The notes beneath the pieces are model-generated. The model was not told the DNA's origin and did no database searches. It saw nothing but the letters and a program-made list of their open reading frames with translations. A stretch of DNA of 64,000 nucleotides from Amycolatopsis endophytica (GTDB taxonomy: Bacteria > Actinomycetota > Actinomycetes > Mycobacteriales > Pseudonocardiaceae), in the NCBI RefSeq assembly GCF_013410405.1, contig NZ_JACCFK010000001.1, positions 620,001 to 684,000 on the forward strand, given 5' to 3'. A program made the position numbers and the translations under genes. Positions 18,072-26,368 of the stretch are shown here, piece by piece (position 1 is the first letter of the stretch; every line of letters begins with the position of its first letter).

Positions 18072-19092
18072 ACCCTCACCCCTCCACCCACCGGTTTCGC
18101 TGACCGGTGCCAGTTTAGGGCGAGAGCCGTATGCCACACGCCTACGTTTTCGGCGATGCCGGATTCGTGTGGAGCGGCTGGTCAAGCCCGGGCAGCGACG
18201 ATCAGGGGCGGCAGGACTAACCAGGTCAGCCCGTGTCGCGCCCCCGATTGAGCACAGCAGAAAGAACGGAGACATAACGAAGCCCAGACTAACCGTTCGC
18301 AAACGCAAACATGACCTTGAATTCGCCGAAGTCGCAGGTAGAAGCCCTGCAAACAAAGAACGCTTCAAGATCACCACGACCGAGCCCGTGGGCTTTCAAT
18401 CCCTGGGTTTCGCGCACCAACGGTGTCAGGTAGTGCCGCGCAAGGTTGTCTGCGCAGGCCAGGCTGAATTTCTCGCGATCGTTAGTGGCGAACAGAGTCG
18501 CGGCGTCGTGTCGAGTGCTGCGTGAGCAACGGGGCTCAATCGGAGACCTGGATCGGCCTGCGCGCGTACGTCGAAACGCGCGACTTACCCCGTTCCAAGC
18601 GGGACTACGCGGCACCCGAGCATGGCGGTTAGATCAGTCTGCGGCTGTTCCTCATTCGCTTCGGTGACCCGCGTTCGCCCCAACAGGTGCAACTCGACCT
18701 CGGCGAGAACCGTGGGGGCACTCAACGCCCGCTCCGGTTCGATCGGTCCTGACCACTCCGCGAACCACACGCCCTGCGTTGCCAGCGGCCGCCCACTCAG
18801 ATGCTGACCGTCGACGTGACCGCGGCTGTCCCCGGACCCTCGCTGGCTCCGGCCGCAACCGAAACCAGCCGACGCCGAATCGAGACTGGACAAGGATGCC
18901 CGGCTGCCACAGGCCCGCATCAACCGGGCGCCACCAGAAGAAACCTTGACAACAACACCCGAATGGGTGAACAACCTGGGGCAGTTCGCGTGACCCCATT
19001 TCGCCCAAAATCAGCCACTGCCCCAGTTTTGCCCCAGTTACTGAAGGGTAACTGAAGCGAGATCCACAATGGACAAAAGTTTGGGCTACCGG
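18072..19092. other. About 1-kb low-density region beside tRNA-Ala
   Basis: Lower GC than its surroundings and no gene I can support. A minus-strand frame of 108 codons (18,289-18,615) contains a protein-like run (DREKFSLACADNLARHYL, LTPLVRETQGLKAHGLGR) without a credible start. A plus-strand frame ending at 18,992 (TTTPEWVNNLGQFA) looks like the tail of a lost gene. Likely remnant material next to a tRNA, a common integration location; no attachment repeat was found. Confidence 0.45.
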
Positions 19093-19131
19093 AAAAAGAC
19101 GCCTGACCTGCGAAAACTCGCAGGTCAGGCG
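19093..19131 (-). terminator. Rho-independent terminator of tRNA-Ala
   Basis: A perfect 14-bp stem (19,100-19,113 with 19,118-19,131) and AAAC loop (plus strand), followed on the minus strand by TCTTTTT. It lies 14 nt past the mature tRNA 3' end. Confidence 0.9.
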
Positions 19132-19144
19132 ATCTTGAAAACTG

Positions 19145-19217
19145 TGGAGCTAAGGGGACTCGAACCCCTGACCCCCACACTGCCAGTGTGGTGCGCTACC
19201 AGCTGCGCCATAGCCCC
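19145..19217 (-). tRNA. tRNA-Ala(GGC)
   Basis: 73 nt cloverleaf: acceptor GGGGCTA / TAGCTCC with discriminator A, D-arm GCGC-AGCTGGTA-GCGC, anticodon stem CCACA/TGTGG with loop CTGGCAG (anticodon GGC), and T-arm with GGTTCGAGTCC. The 3' CCA is not encoded (A is followed by CAG). Confidence 0.96.
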
Positions 19218-19276
19218 GGAGCGAAGGTGAACTCCGCATCTCGTCTGCGACTACAGTACATGACCCCCCGATGGCT

Positions 19277-19320
19277 CGTGCACGGGGGGTCGACCGCCTG
19301 GGGCCGACCCCCCGTGCACG
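19277..19320 (-). terminator. Long GC-rich hairpin after the DsbA-like gene
   Basis: A perfect 16-bp inverted repeat (19,277-19,292 with 19,305-19,320) with a 12-nt loop begins at the base next to the DsbA-like stop codon. It has no U-tract, as is common for actinobacterial terminators. Confidence 0.75.
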
Positions 19321-20100
19321 TCAGCCGGCCTGGTTGACCAGGTTCGTCAGCCAGTTCTGCTGCGTCCAGTCGACCATGGTGCCGTTGTGCAGCACCGTCG
19401 GTGTGCCCTTGAAGTTCGGGTCGTTCTCGACCTCGGCGAGGGCCGCGTTGAGCTGCTGGTCGTAGGTGCCGCCGTTCACGCACGTGGCGAACTCCGGCGC
19501 GGTGATGCCCAGGTCCTGGCCCAGTTTGATCAGCTGCGCGTTGTCGTAGCCGCGTTTGCCCTCTTCGGGCTGGGACGCGAACAGGCTGTCGTGGTACGGG
19601 GTGAACTTGCCCTGGTCGGCCGCGCACAGAGCGGCGTTCGCCGAGGCCAAGGAGTAGCCTGCCGGGTCCGACTGGTTCACCAGCAGCGGGATCATGTGGT
19701 ACGTGACCTGCACGGTCCCGGCCTGGATCTGCTCCTCGATCTGCTTGCCGGACTGCTGCTGGAGCTGACCGCAGTAGGGGCACAGGAAGTCGGCCCAGAT
19801 GTCGAGCTTCACCTTGGCGTCGGCGTTCCCCGAGACCACCACGGCGCCCTGCCGCTCGTCCGCGGTGTCCAGCGCCGCCGAGGCCGTCTGGGGCGCGATG
19901 GTGGTGCCCTCGGTCTTGTTCTTCGACGCGTTCGTCCAAACCACCCCGCCGATGATCAGTGCGGCGAGCACCACCACGGCGATCACCGACACGATCGTCT
20001 TCCGGCCGGGGCCGCCACCACCACGGGCCTGCGTCACCGCCCTGGCCCCCGCGTTCTGCTGCTGGCGGCGCTTGCGCGCGGACCGTTCCGCTCCACCCAC
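19321..20100 (-). CDS. DsbA-like thiol:disulfide oxidoreductase, membrane-anchored
   Basis: 259 aa. A basic, cytoplasmic N-terminus (residues 1-34) leads into one transmembrane helix (about 36-55, TIVSVIAVVVLAALIIGGVV), placing the thioredoxin-fold domain outside the membrane. The active site is Cys107-Pro-Tyr-Cys110 (WADFLCPYCGQ), followed by the helical insertion and the cis-proline region GTPTVLHNG, all typical of DsbA/BdbD relatives that form disulfides in exported proteins. GTG start at 20100 lies 5 bp after the MauE-like gene's stop, so the two form an operon: the partner membrane protein may exchange electrons with this enzyme. Confidence 0.94.
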   Translation of the reverse strand: MGGAERSARKRRQQQNAGARAVTQARGGGGPGRKTIVSVIAVVVLAALIIGGVVWTNASKNKTEGTTIAPQTASAALDTADERQGAVVVSGNADAKVKLDIWADFLCPYCGQLQQQSGKQIEEQIQAGTVQVTYHMIPLLVNQSDPAGYSLASANAALCAADQGKFTPYHDSLFASQPEEGKRGYDNAQLIKLGQDLGITAPEFATCVNGGTYDQQLNAALAEVENDPNFKGTPTVLHNGTMVDWTQQNWLTNLVNQAG

Positions 20101-20105
20101 GTTCT

Positions 20106-20612
20106 TCAGATCCTCTCTTCCTCGGTCTCGAGCCGCGGCGCCCCGCCGCGCAGCCAGCCGTCCAGCGCGAACCGGGTCGACGGGCGCACGATCAGCCAGG
20201 TGGCCAGAACCAGGAAACCGACGTCACGGGCGATTTCCTGGGGGTACTGGGTCTGCCCCGCCGCCACCTCGCCGCCGCCGCCGAAACAGCCGCAGTCGAT
20301 GGTCAGGCCCCGCGCCCACGACTGCGCGACCCCGGCGATGAACACCACGAGCAGCGCGGCCGAGGCGACACCCACCCAGCGCGTGACCAGCCCGAGCAGC
20401 AGGAAAGCGCCGAGGGCCAGTTCGAGCAACGGCAACGCCGTCGCGACCGGGTGCAGCAGCGCCCCGGGCAGCACGTCGTAGGCCTTGACGGCCAGGTACG
20501 TCTGCCCCGAATCGCTGATCTTGGCGACCCCGGAGACCAGCCAGACCGCGGCCAGACCGAGCCGCACCAGGGTGCCGACGGCGTCGAGCACGGAGGGGGA
20601 CGGGCGGAACAC
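20106..20612 (-). CDS. MauE/DoxX-family membrane protein
   Basis: 168 aa with four predicted membrane helices: LVRLGLAAVWLVSGVAKI, VATALPLLELALGAFLLLGL, ASAALLVVFIAGVAQSW and DVGFLVLATWLIVRP. A CGCF cysteine pair (LTIDCGCFGGG) lies between helices three and four, the site that defines MauE-like proteins linked to disulfide formation. First gene of an operon with the DsbA-like protein, and likely its redox partner in the membrane. GTG start. Confidence 0.9.
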   Translation of the reverse strand: MFRPSPSVLDAVGTLVRLGLAAVWLVSGVAKISDSGQTYLAVKAYDVLPGALLHPVATALPLLELALGAFLLLGLVTRWVGVASAALLVVFIAGVAQSWARGLTIDCGCFGGGGEVAAGQTQYPQEIARDVGFLVLATWLIVRPSTRFALDGWLRGGAPRLETEEERI

Positions 20613-20731
20613 GGTCCCAGGCTAACGGCCCGCCCTGAGAAACCTGTGAGGTCCGCCGCTCGCGGGCGAACGCCATACGACCGGGTGACCAGGAACGTGA
20701 TGTCCGGCCGCGGGCTACGGTGGCTCCCGCC

Positions 20732-23176
20732 ATGAACCTGCCCGATCTTCCCGTCCGCGCGGTACTCGGCGATCTCGCCACCGCACTGGACGCCCACGGC
20801 ACAGCGGTACTGGTCGCACCGCCCGGAACAGGCAAGACGACGGTCGTCCCGCTGGATCTGATGACCCGGGCGGACGGCCGGATCGTGGTCGCCGAGCCGC
20901 GCCGCCTCGCCGCACGCGCCGCGGCCGCCCGGATGGCCGCGCTGCTGGGTGAACCCGTCGGCGAAAGCGTCGGCTACTCGGTCCGCGGTGACCGGAAGGT
21001 GTCCCGCCGCACGCGCATCGAGGTGGTCACCTCGGGGCTGCTGGTCCGGCGCGTGCAGAACGACCCCGAACTACCGGGTGTCGCGACCGTCCTGCTGGAC
21101 GAGTGCCACGAACGCCACCTGGACGCCGACCTGCTGCTCGCGCTTCTGCTCGACGTCCGCGGCGGCCTGCGTGACGACCTGCGGCTGCTCGCGACCTCAG
21201 CGACCGTCGCGTCCGGACGCCTGGCCGAGCTGCTCGGCGGCGCCCCGGTGGTGACCGCACACGCCCGGACGTACCCGGTCGAGACCACGTACGTCCCGCC
21301 CGCGCGAGGCGAACGGGCGGAGGCGTGCGTGGCCCGCGCGGTGCGCAAGGCGCTCGCCGAGGGGGACGGCGATGTTCTCGCATTCCTCCCCGGCGCTGGT
21401 GAGATCGCGCGGGTGGCCGGAATGCTCGACCTTCCCGGTGTGGACGTCCTGCCACTGCACGGTCGGCTGTCACCCAGCAGGCAGGACGCGGCGTTGCGGC
21501 CCGGTGACCGCCGCCGGGTGGTGCTGGCGACGGCGGTGGCCGAATCGAGCCTGACCGTGCCGGGTGTGCGGGCCGTCGTCGATTCGGGGCAGGCCCGTGT
21601 TCCGCGCGTGGACCACCGCCGGGGGTTGCCCGGCTTGGCGACCGTACGGGTCTCGGCCGCGGTGGCCGAGCAGCGCACCGGGCGCGCCGGCCGCGAGGCG
21701 CCGGGACGGGCGTACCGCTGCTGGCCGCGACACGAGCAGGCGGGTCTGCCCGCCTACCCCGAGCCCGAGATCCGGACCGCCGAGCTGTCCCGGCTCGCAC
21801 TGGAGCTGGCCTGCTGGTCGACGCCCGACGGCGCCGGGTTGTCCTGGTGGGACGCACCGCCGGCCGGGCCGTTGGCGGCGGGCCAGAACCTCCTCCGCAC
21901 CCTCGGCGCCCTCGACGGCGACACCGTCACCGACCGGGGCCGTCGCATGGCCGAGCTGGGCCTGCACCCACGCCTGGCGCGTGCCCTGCTCGACGGCGCC
22001 GCCGAGGTCGGCCCCCGCCATGCGGCGGAGGTGGTGGCACTCATGGATGCCGGCGGCACCCTGGCGGACGTGGACGCCGAGCTGCGCCGTCTCCGTGACG
22101 ACCGCGGCTCCCGCTGGCACACCGACACCCGCCGCCTGGAGCGGCTGGTGACCGCCCGTCTCGGCTCCGCGTTTGGCCAGCCGATCGCGGATCGGTCCCC
22201 CGCCAACCCGGTGGCTTCGTCGACACGTTCACCGCGAACGCCGAACGCGCCCGATCCGGCGCTCGTCGTCGCGCTGGCGCATCCGGAGCGCTTGGCACGT
22301 CGGCGGAGCCCGGACTCGCCGGTGTACCTGATGGCCGGTGGCACCGCGGCCGAGCTGCCGTCGGGGAGCGGGCTCGGCGACGCGGAATGGCTCGCGGTGG
22401 CGGAGGCGACCCGCGACCCCGGCCGCGCGCACGGCATCATCCGGCTGGCCGCGCGAGCGGACGAGGAGCTGGCCGTGCGGGCCGCACCGAATCTCGTCAC
22501 CGAACGGGACGAGGTGACCTGGTCCGGCGACGTGGTCGCGCGGCGAGTGCGGAGGTTGGGAGCCATCGTCCTGCGTGACCGGCCCTTGCGCGAACCGGAT
22601 CCCGCGCTCGTGCGCGAGGCGCTGGTCGTGGGCCTGCGCGATGGCGACATCCTGACCTGGACCGCGGACGCGGATCGCCTGCGGTCGCGGATGGCGTTCC
22701 TGCACGCCGTTCTCGGTGCGCCTTGGCCCGGGGTCGGCGACGACGCACTGCTGTCCAGAGTGGACGACTGGCTCGAACCCGAACTGTCCCGGGCCCGCCG
22801 CCGCGCTGACCTCGCCCGCCTCGACACCGCGGCCGCGCTGCGGCGGCTGTTGCCGTGGCCCGAGGCGGGCAGGCTGGACGAACTGGCACCGGACCGGATC
22901 GAGGTGCCCTCCGGGGGCCGCTTCCGCATCGACTACTCGACCGGGAGCCCGGTGCTGGCGGTGAAGCTGCAGCTCGCGTTCGGCTGGCGGGAAACCCCGA
23001 AGGTCGCGGGCGGGCGCGTGCCCGTCGTGCTGCACCTTCTCTCCCCCGCCGGACGGCCGGCGGCGGTCACCAGCGATCTGGAATCGTTCTGGGCGAACGG
23101 CTATCCCGCGGTACGGGCCGAGCTGCGCGGGCGCTATCCCAAGCACGCCTGGCCCGCGGACCCTCATGCGCCGTAG
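20732..23176 (+). CDS. hrpB: ATP-dependent RNA helicase HrpB
   Basis: 814 aa DEAH-box family helicase. Motif I APPGTGKTT (near residue 33), motif Ia EPRRLAAR, motif II as DECH in LLDECHERHLD, motif III ATSATV and motif VI EQRTGRAGR are in order, followed by the HA2-like helical region and the HrpB C-terminal domain (GRFRIDYSTGSPVLAVKLQ, VVLHLLSPAGRPAAVTSDLESFW). ATG at 20732 (MNLPDLPVRAVL) is preferred over the in-frame GTG at 20720, which adds only four residues. Divergent from the MauE-like gene. The 3' end overlaps the convergent membrane-protein gene by 13 bp. Confidence 0.95.
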   Translation: MNLPDLPVRAVLGDLATALDAHGTAVLVAPPGTGKTTVVPLDLMTRADGRIVVAEPRRLAARAAAARMAALLGEPVGESVGYSVRGDRKVSRRTRIEVVTSGLLVRRVQNDPELPGVATVLLDECHERHLDADLLLALLLDVRGGLRDDLRLLATSATVASGRLAELLGGAPVVTAHARTYPVETTYVPPARGERAEACVARAVRKALAEGDGDVLAFLPGAGEIARVAGMLDLPGVDVLPLHGRLSPSRQDAALRPGDRRRVVLATAVAESSLTVPGVRAVVDSGQARVPRVDHRRGLPGLATVRVSAAVAEQRTGRAGREAPGRAYRCWPRHEQAGLPAYPEPEIRTAELSRLALELACWSTPDGAGLSWWDAPPAGPLAAGQNLLRTLGALDGDTVTDRGRRMAELGLHPRLARALLDGAAEVGPRHAAEVVALMDAGGTLADVDAELRRLRDDRGSRWHTDTRRLERLVTARLGSAFGQPIADRSPANPVASSTRSPRTPNAPDPALVVALAHPERLARRRSPDSPVYLMAGGTAAELPSGSGLGDAEWLAVAEATRDPGRAHGIIRLAARADEELAVRAAPNLVTERDEVTWSGDVVARRVRRLGAIVLRDRPLREPDPALVREALVVGLRDGDILTWTADADRLRSRMAFLHAVLGAPWPGVGDDALLSRVDDWLEPELSRARRRADLARLDTAAALRRLLPWPEAGRLDELAPDRIEVPSGGRFRIDYSTGSPVLAVKLQLAFGWRETPKVAGGRVPVVLHLLSPAGRPAAVTSDLESFWANGYPAVRAELRGRYPKHAWPADPHAP

Positions 23177-23952
23177 GAACGCTCCGGCGGCGACGGCAGT
23201 GTGCCCTCCAGCTCCTCGTCCTCGTCCTCGTGCAGCCCGAGGACGACCGCCTGGCGGATCTGTTCCCGGTTCTCCCGCACGACGTGGGCGAAGAACGCCT
23301 CGGTGCGTGGATCGATCAGCACCTCCAGCATGACACGCATCGTGGTGTCCACAAGGGACCTGAGGACCTCGTCGTGGAAGGGCAGGCGGGACAGGCGGCC
23401 CGCCTGCCGGTCGGCCTTGATCTTCTCGGTGACGATGGCGCGCAGCATCTCCTGATTTTCGCCGAGCGAGCGGGCCAGGTTCTCCGGGTAGTTGCCGGTC
23501 TCGATGACCTTGACGACCTCGTCGAGCACCGCGATGGTGATCGGCTTCTTGATGGCCAGCACGATCGGCCGGGACATCCGCTCGACCAGACGCTGGGTGA
23601 ACAACTCGCCGAACGCCCTGTCCGCGGTGCGGGCCAGCCGCACGGCCACGATGACGATCCGCAGCAGACGGAAGCTGCGCAGCGCTGGGTGCGCGATCGG
23701 GATCATGCCGAGGATCTCGTACCAGTTCCGCAGGGGAAAGCGCTTGTCCCATCGGGCGCGGGACCACCGGTACAGGAACTCGATCAGGAACACCCCGCAG
23801 ATCGAGGCGTCGATGACGAAGATGCGGTGCGCGGTCTGCGGTGAGTGCGGAAAGAACGTCACGTAGACGACCAGGCCGACGGAGACGACGGCCAGCGTCA
23901 GCATGGCCAGGTCGAGCGGGCTCACCCTGCGCCGAAAACTCATGCGCCGCAT
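23164..23952 (-). CDS. Voltage-sensor-like ion transporter protein lacking a pore domain
   Basis: 262 aa. Four membrane segments occupy residues about 12-125: LDLAMLTLAVVSVGLVVYVTF, IFVIDASICGVFLIEFLYRW, YEILGMIPIAH, and an S4-like helix with regularly spaced arginines (LRSFRLLRIVIVAVRLAR). No selectivity filter or S5-S6 follows. The rest is a charged cytoplasmic helical region (VLDEVVKVIETGNYPENLARSLGENQ...) with an acidic tail. Resembles bacterial proteins called 'ion transporter' by S1-S4 similarity; a voltage-sensor-only protein such as a proton channel or membrane sensor is possible. Overlaps the hrpB 3' end. Confidence 0.82.
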   Translation of the reverse strand: MRRMSFRRRVSPLDLAMLTLAVVSVGLVVYVTFFPHSPQTAHRIFVIDASICGVFLIEFLYRWSRARWDKRFPLRNWYEILGMIPIAHPALRSFRLLRIVIVAVRLARTADRAFGELFTQRLVERMSRPIVLAIKKPITIAVLDEVVKVIETGNYPENLARSLGENQEMLRAIVTEKIKADRQAGRLSRLPFHDEVLRSLVDTTMRVMLEVLIDPRTEAFFAHVVRENREQIRQAVVLGLHEDEDEELEGTLPSPPERSYGA

Positions 23953-24032
23953 TCTGCCCTGCCGAAAGTGCAGGTGGCCGGATACCCTTCGGCAGATGTG
24001 CCCGGGCGTGTCCGGAACCTACGTTCGAGCGC

Positions 24033-24947
24033 ATGATCACGGTAAGGGCGCTGACGAAGCGCTTCGGCGAAAGAATCGCCGTCGACCAGCTCACCTTCGC
24101 GGTCGAGCCGGGCAAGGTGACGGGCTTCCTCGGCCCGAACGGGGCGGGCAAGTCGACCACCATGCGCATGGTGGTCGGCCTCGACCGGCCCACCTCCGGC
24201 GAGGCACTCGTGGACGGCACGCGGTACGCCGAGTTGCGGTGGCCGCTGCGCGCGGTCGGCGCGTTGCTGGAAGCCAAGGCCCTGCACCCGGGCCGCTCGG
24301 CGGGCAAGCACCTGCTGGCGATGGCACGCAGCAACGACATTCCCGACCGGCGGGTCGAGGAGGTGCTGGCCACCGTCGGCCTGTCCGATGTGGCCGGCAA
24401 GCGTGCCGGGCAGTTCTCGCTGGGCATGGGCCAACGGCTCGGCATCGCCGGGGCGTTGCTCGGCGACCCCGGGGTGTTGCTGTTCGACGAACCGGTGAAC
24501 GGGCTCGACCCGGACGGCGTGCGGTGGGTGCGGCAGTTGGTGCGGTCGCTGGCGGCGGAGGGCCGCACGATCCTGGTCTCCAGCCACCTGATGAGCGAGA
24601 TGCAGCTGACCGCGGACCACCTCCTCGTCATCGGACGTGGCCGCCTGCTGGCCGACGCGCCGCTGAACGAACTACTCGCCGGCGGTTCGAGCGTGCGGGT
24701 GCGCTGCGCGGTCCCCGGCGACCGTCGGCGGCTGGCCGGGCGACTTCCCGGCGCGCACGTCGAGGGCGATTCGCTGCTGGTGCCGGGCGCGTCGGTGGAG
24801 TCGATCGGTGACCTGGCCTTCGAGCTGGGTGTCCGGCTGCACGGCCTGAGCGAGGAACGGGCCTCACTGGAGCAGGCGTACATGGAACTGACCGCGGACG
24901 CGGTCGAGTACGGCGCGGACTCCGCGCGGACGGTGGGTGTGCGATGA
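24033..24947 (+). CDS. ABC transporter ATP-binding protein (DrrA/CcmA type exporter)
   Basis: 304 aa. Walker A GPNGAGKST (near residue 38), Q-loop region, signature SLGMGQRLGIAG, Walker B VLLFDEPVNGLDPDG and switch histidine SSHLMSEMQ are all intact. The C-terminal about 85 residues form the extension seen in drug- and bacteriocin-export ATPases of the DrrA type. ATG at 24033 gives the first strand MITVRALTKRFGERIAVDQL. The stop overlaps the permease start (ATGA). Lies opposite the two-component system whose genes converge on this operon. Confidence 0.95.
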   Translation: MITVRALTKRFGERIAVDQLTFAVEPGKVTGFLGPNGAGKSTTMRMVVGLDRPTSGEALVDGTRYAELRWPLRAVGALLEAKALHPGRSAGKHLLAMARSNDIPDRRVEEVLATVGLSDVAGKRAGQFSLGMGQRLGIAGALLGDPGVLLFDEPVNGLDPDGVRWVRQLVRSLAAEGRTILVSSHLMSEMQLTADHLLVIGRGRLLADAPLNELLAGGSSVRVRCAVPGDRRRLAGRLPGAHVEGDSLLVPGASVESIGDLAFELGVRLHGLSEERASLEQAYMELTADAVEYGADSARTVGVR

Positions 24948-25702
24948 CGACGACCGCGGCGATCCGTTCCGAGTGGACGAAGTTCTGGTCGGTCCGCTCG
25001 ACCGGGTGGGGCCTGGCCGGGGCCGTGGTGCTGATGCTGGTGGTCGTGGTGCCCTCGGCTACCTCGCTGGCCTACAACCGCGACACCGAGGAGTCGGCCG
25101 CGGGGCTGGTGGCAGGCGGGACCTTCTTCCTCGCGCAGTGCGCGGTGATCGCGCTGGCGAGCCTGTTCATCGCGGGCGAGTACGCGACGGGCAGCATCCG
25201 CGCGACGCTGCAGTGGGTGCCGGTGCGGCACCGGATGCTGGCGGCGAAGGCGTCGGTGCTCGCGCCCGTGTTGTTCGTGCTCGGAATCGTCGCGGCAGCG
25301 GTGGCGATCGCGGTGGCGACACCACTCATGGACGGTTACGGCCGCCCAGCCTCTGCCGGTGAGGTCATCCAGGCATGTGCCGGTAACGGGGCCTACTTCG
25401 CGCTCACCGGCGTGCTCAGCCTCGGTATCGGCACCGCGTTGCGGAGCGTCGCGGTCAGCATCACCGTGTCGTTCCTGGTGATGCTGATGTCGGCGATGGT
25501 GTTCGGTTCGCTGGGTCTTGGTGTCGCCGACTACATGCCTGGCGTCGCCGGAGCGAGCGCACTGGTGGCGTCCGGGCAGCCGAACCCGGTCTCCGGGTCC
25601 GTCCCGCCCTACCCGTCGTGGGCCGGGCTGCTGATCCTCGCCGCATGGACCGCCGCGGCGCTCGCCGTGGGCCACGAGGTGCTGCGGCGCCGTGATGCGT
25701 GA
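24944..25702 (+). CDS. ABC-2 type permease
   Basis: 252 aa with about six membrane helices: STGWGLAGAVVLMLVVVV, FLAQCAVIALASLFIAGEY, SVLAPVLFVLGIVAAAVAIAV, AYFALTGVLSLGIGTAL, SITVSFLVMLMSAMVFGSL and AGLLILAAWTAAALAV. Starts in the ATGA overlap with the ATPase gene and forms the transmembrane half of the exporter. Ends only 2 bp before the stop of the convergent response-regulator gene, so transcription of the two operons meets here. Confidence 0.93.
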   Translation: MTTTAAIRSEWTKFWSVRSTGWGLAGAVVLMLVVVVPSATSLAYNRDTEESAAGLVAGGTFFLAQCAVIALASLFIAGEYATGSIRATLQWVPVRHRMLAAKASVLAPVLFVLGIVAAAVAIAVATPLMDGYGRPASAGEVIQACAGNGAYFALTGVLSLGIGTALRSVAVSITVSFLVMLMSAMVFGSLGLGVADYMPGVAGASALVASGQPNPVSGSVPPYPSWAGLLILAAWTAAALAVGHEVLRRRDA

Positions 25703-25704
25703 GT

Positions 25705-26355
25705 TCACGGCACTATCCCCGCCTCGTAGGCGATGATCGCGGCCTGGACCCGGTTACGGACGCCGAGCCTGCCGAGAATGGTGCTGACGTAAGCCTTCAC
25801 GGTGCCCTCCACTACGAACAACTGCTCGGCGATGTCCGCATTGGACAGTCCCGCTCCGACGAGTGCGAGCACCTCGCGTTCACGGGCGGTGAGGACGGTG
25901 ACGCGGTCCCGGGCCGTGCTGGCCCGGGACACGCGGTCACCGGACAGCTGGGCGATCACCCGTTGCGCCACCTTCGGCGACAGGAAGGCCGCCCCGTCCG
26001 CGACCGCGTGCACCCCGGCGAGCAGTTCGCGGGGGTCGCCGGACTTGAGCAGGAACCCGCTGGCACCGCCCGCGAGCGCGCGCTCGATGTAGGCGTCCTC
26101 GCCGAACGTGGTCAGCATGATGACTCCGGTCTCGGGGAGCAGGCCCCGGATCTCCTCGGCCGCCGCGAGCCCGTCCAGGTGGGGCATGCGGATATCGACG
26201 AGCGCGACGTCCGGCCGGGTGCGCCGGGCCTGCTCGACGGCCTCCCGGCCGTCCCCGGCCTCGGCGACGACCTCGATACCGTCGTCGGCGGACAGGATCG
26301 CCGCCACGCCGGCCCGGATCATGGCCTCGTCGTCGGCCAGCAGTACACGGATCAC
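25705..26355 (-). CDS. NarL/LuxR-family response regulator
   Basis: 216 aa. Receiver domain with phospho-acceptor Asp54 (VALVDIRMPHLDG), acidic pair at residues 8-9, and conserved Thr/Lys (MLTTFG, FLLKSGD). The C-terminal LuxR helix-turn-helix (LTAREREVLALVGAGLSNADIAEQLFV) binds DNA. It lies 13 bp downstream of the sensor kinase gene; the pair probably controls the convergent ABC exporter. Confidence 0.95.
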   Translation of the reverse strand: MIRVLLADDEAMIRAGVAAILSADDGIEVVAEAGDGREAVEQARRTRPDVALVDIRMPHLDGLAAAEEIRGLLPETGVIMLTTFGEDAYIERALAGGASGFLLKSGDPRELLAGVHAVADGAAFLSPKVAQRVIAQLSGDRVSRASTARDRVTVLTAREREVLALVGAGLSNADIAEQLFVVEGTVKAYVSTILGRLGVRNRVQAAIIAYEAGIVP

Positions 26356-26368
26356 GACAGTCCTTTCC

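Noticed and set aside
18289..18615. Small minus-strand gene with a protein-like run
   Set aside because: No credible start or ribosome site and no family match; kept only as a note in the intergenic region.
22229..25708. A 1159-codon minus-strand frame crossing hrpB, the VSD gene and the ABC operon
   Set aside because: Spans five genes on both strands; composition is typical of GC-driven spurious frames.
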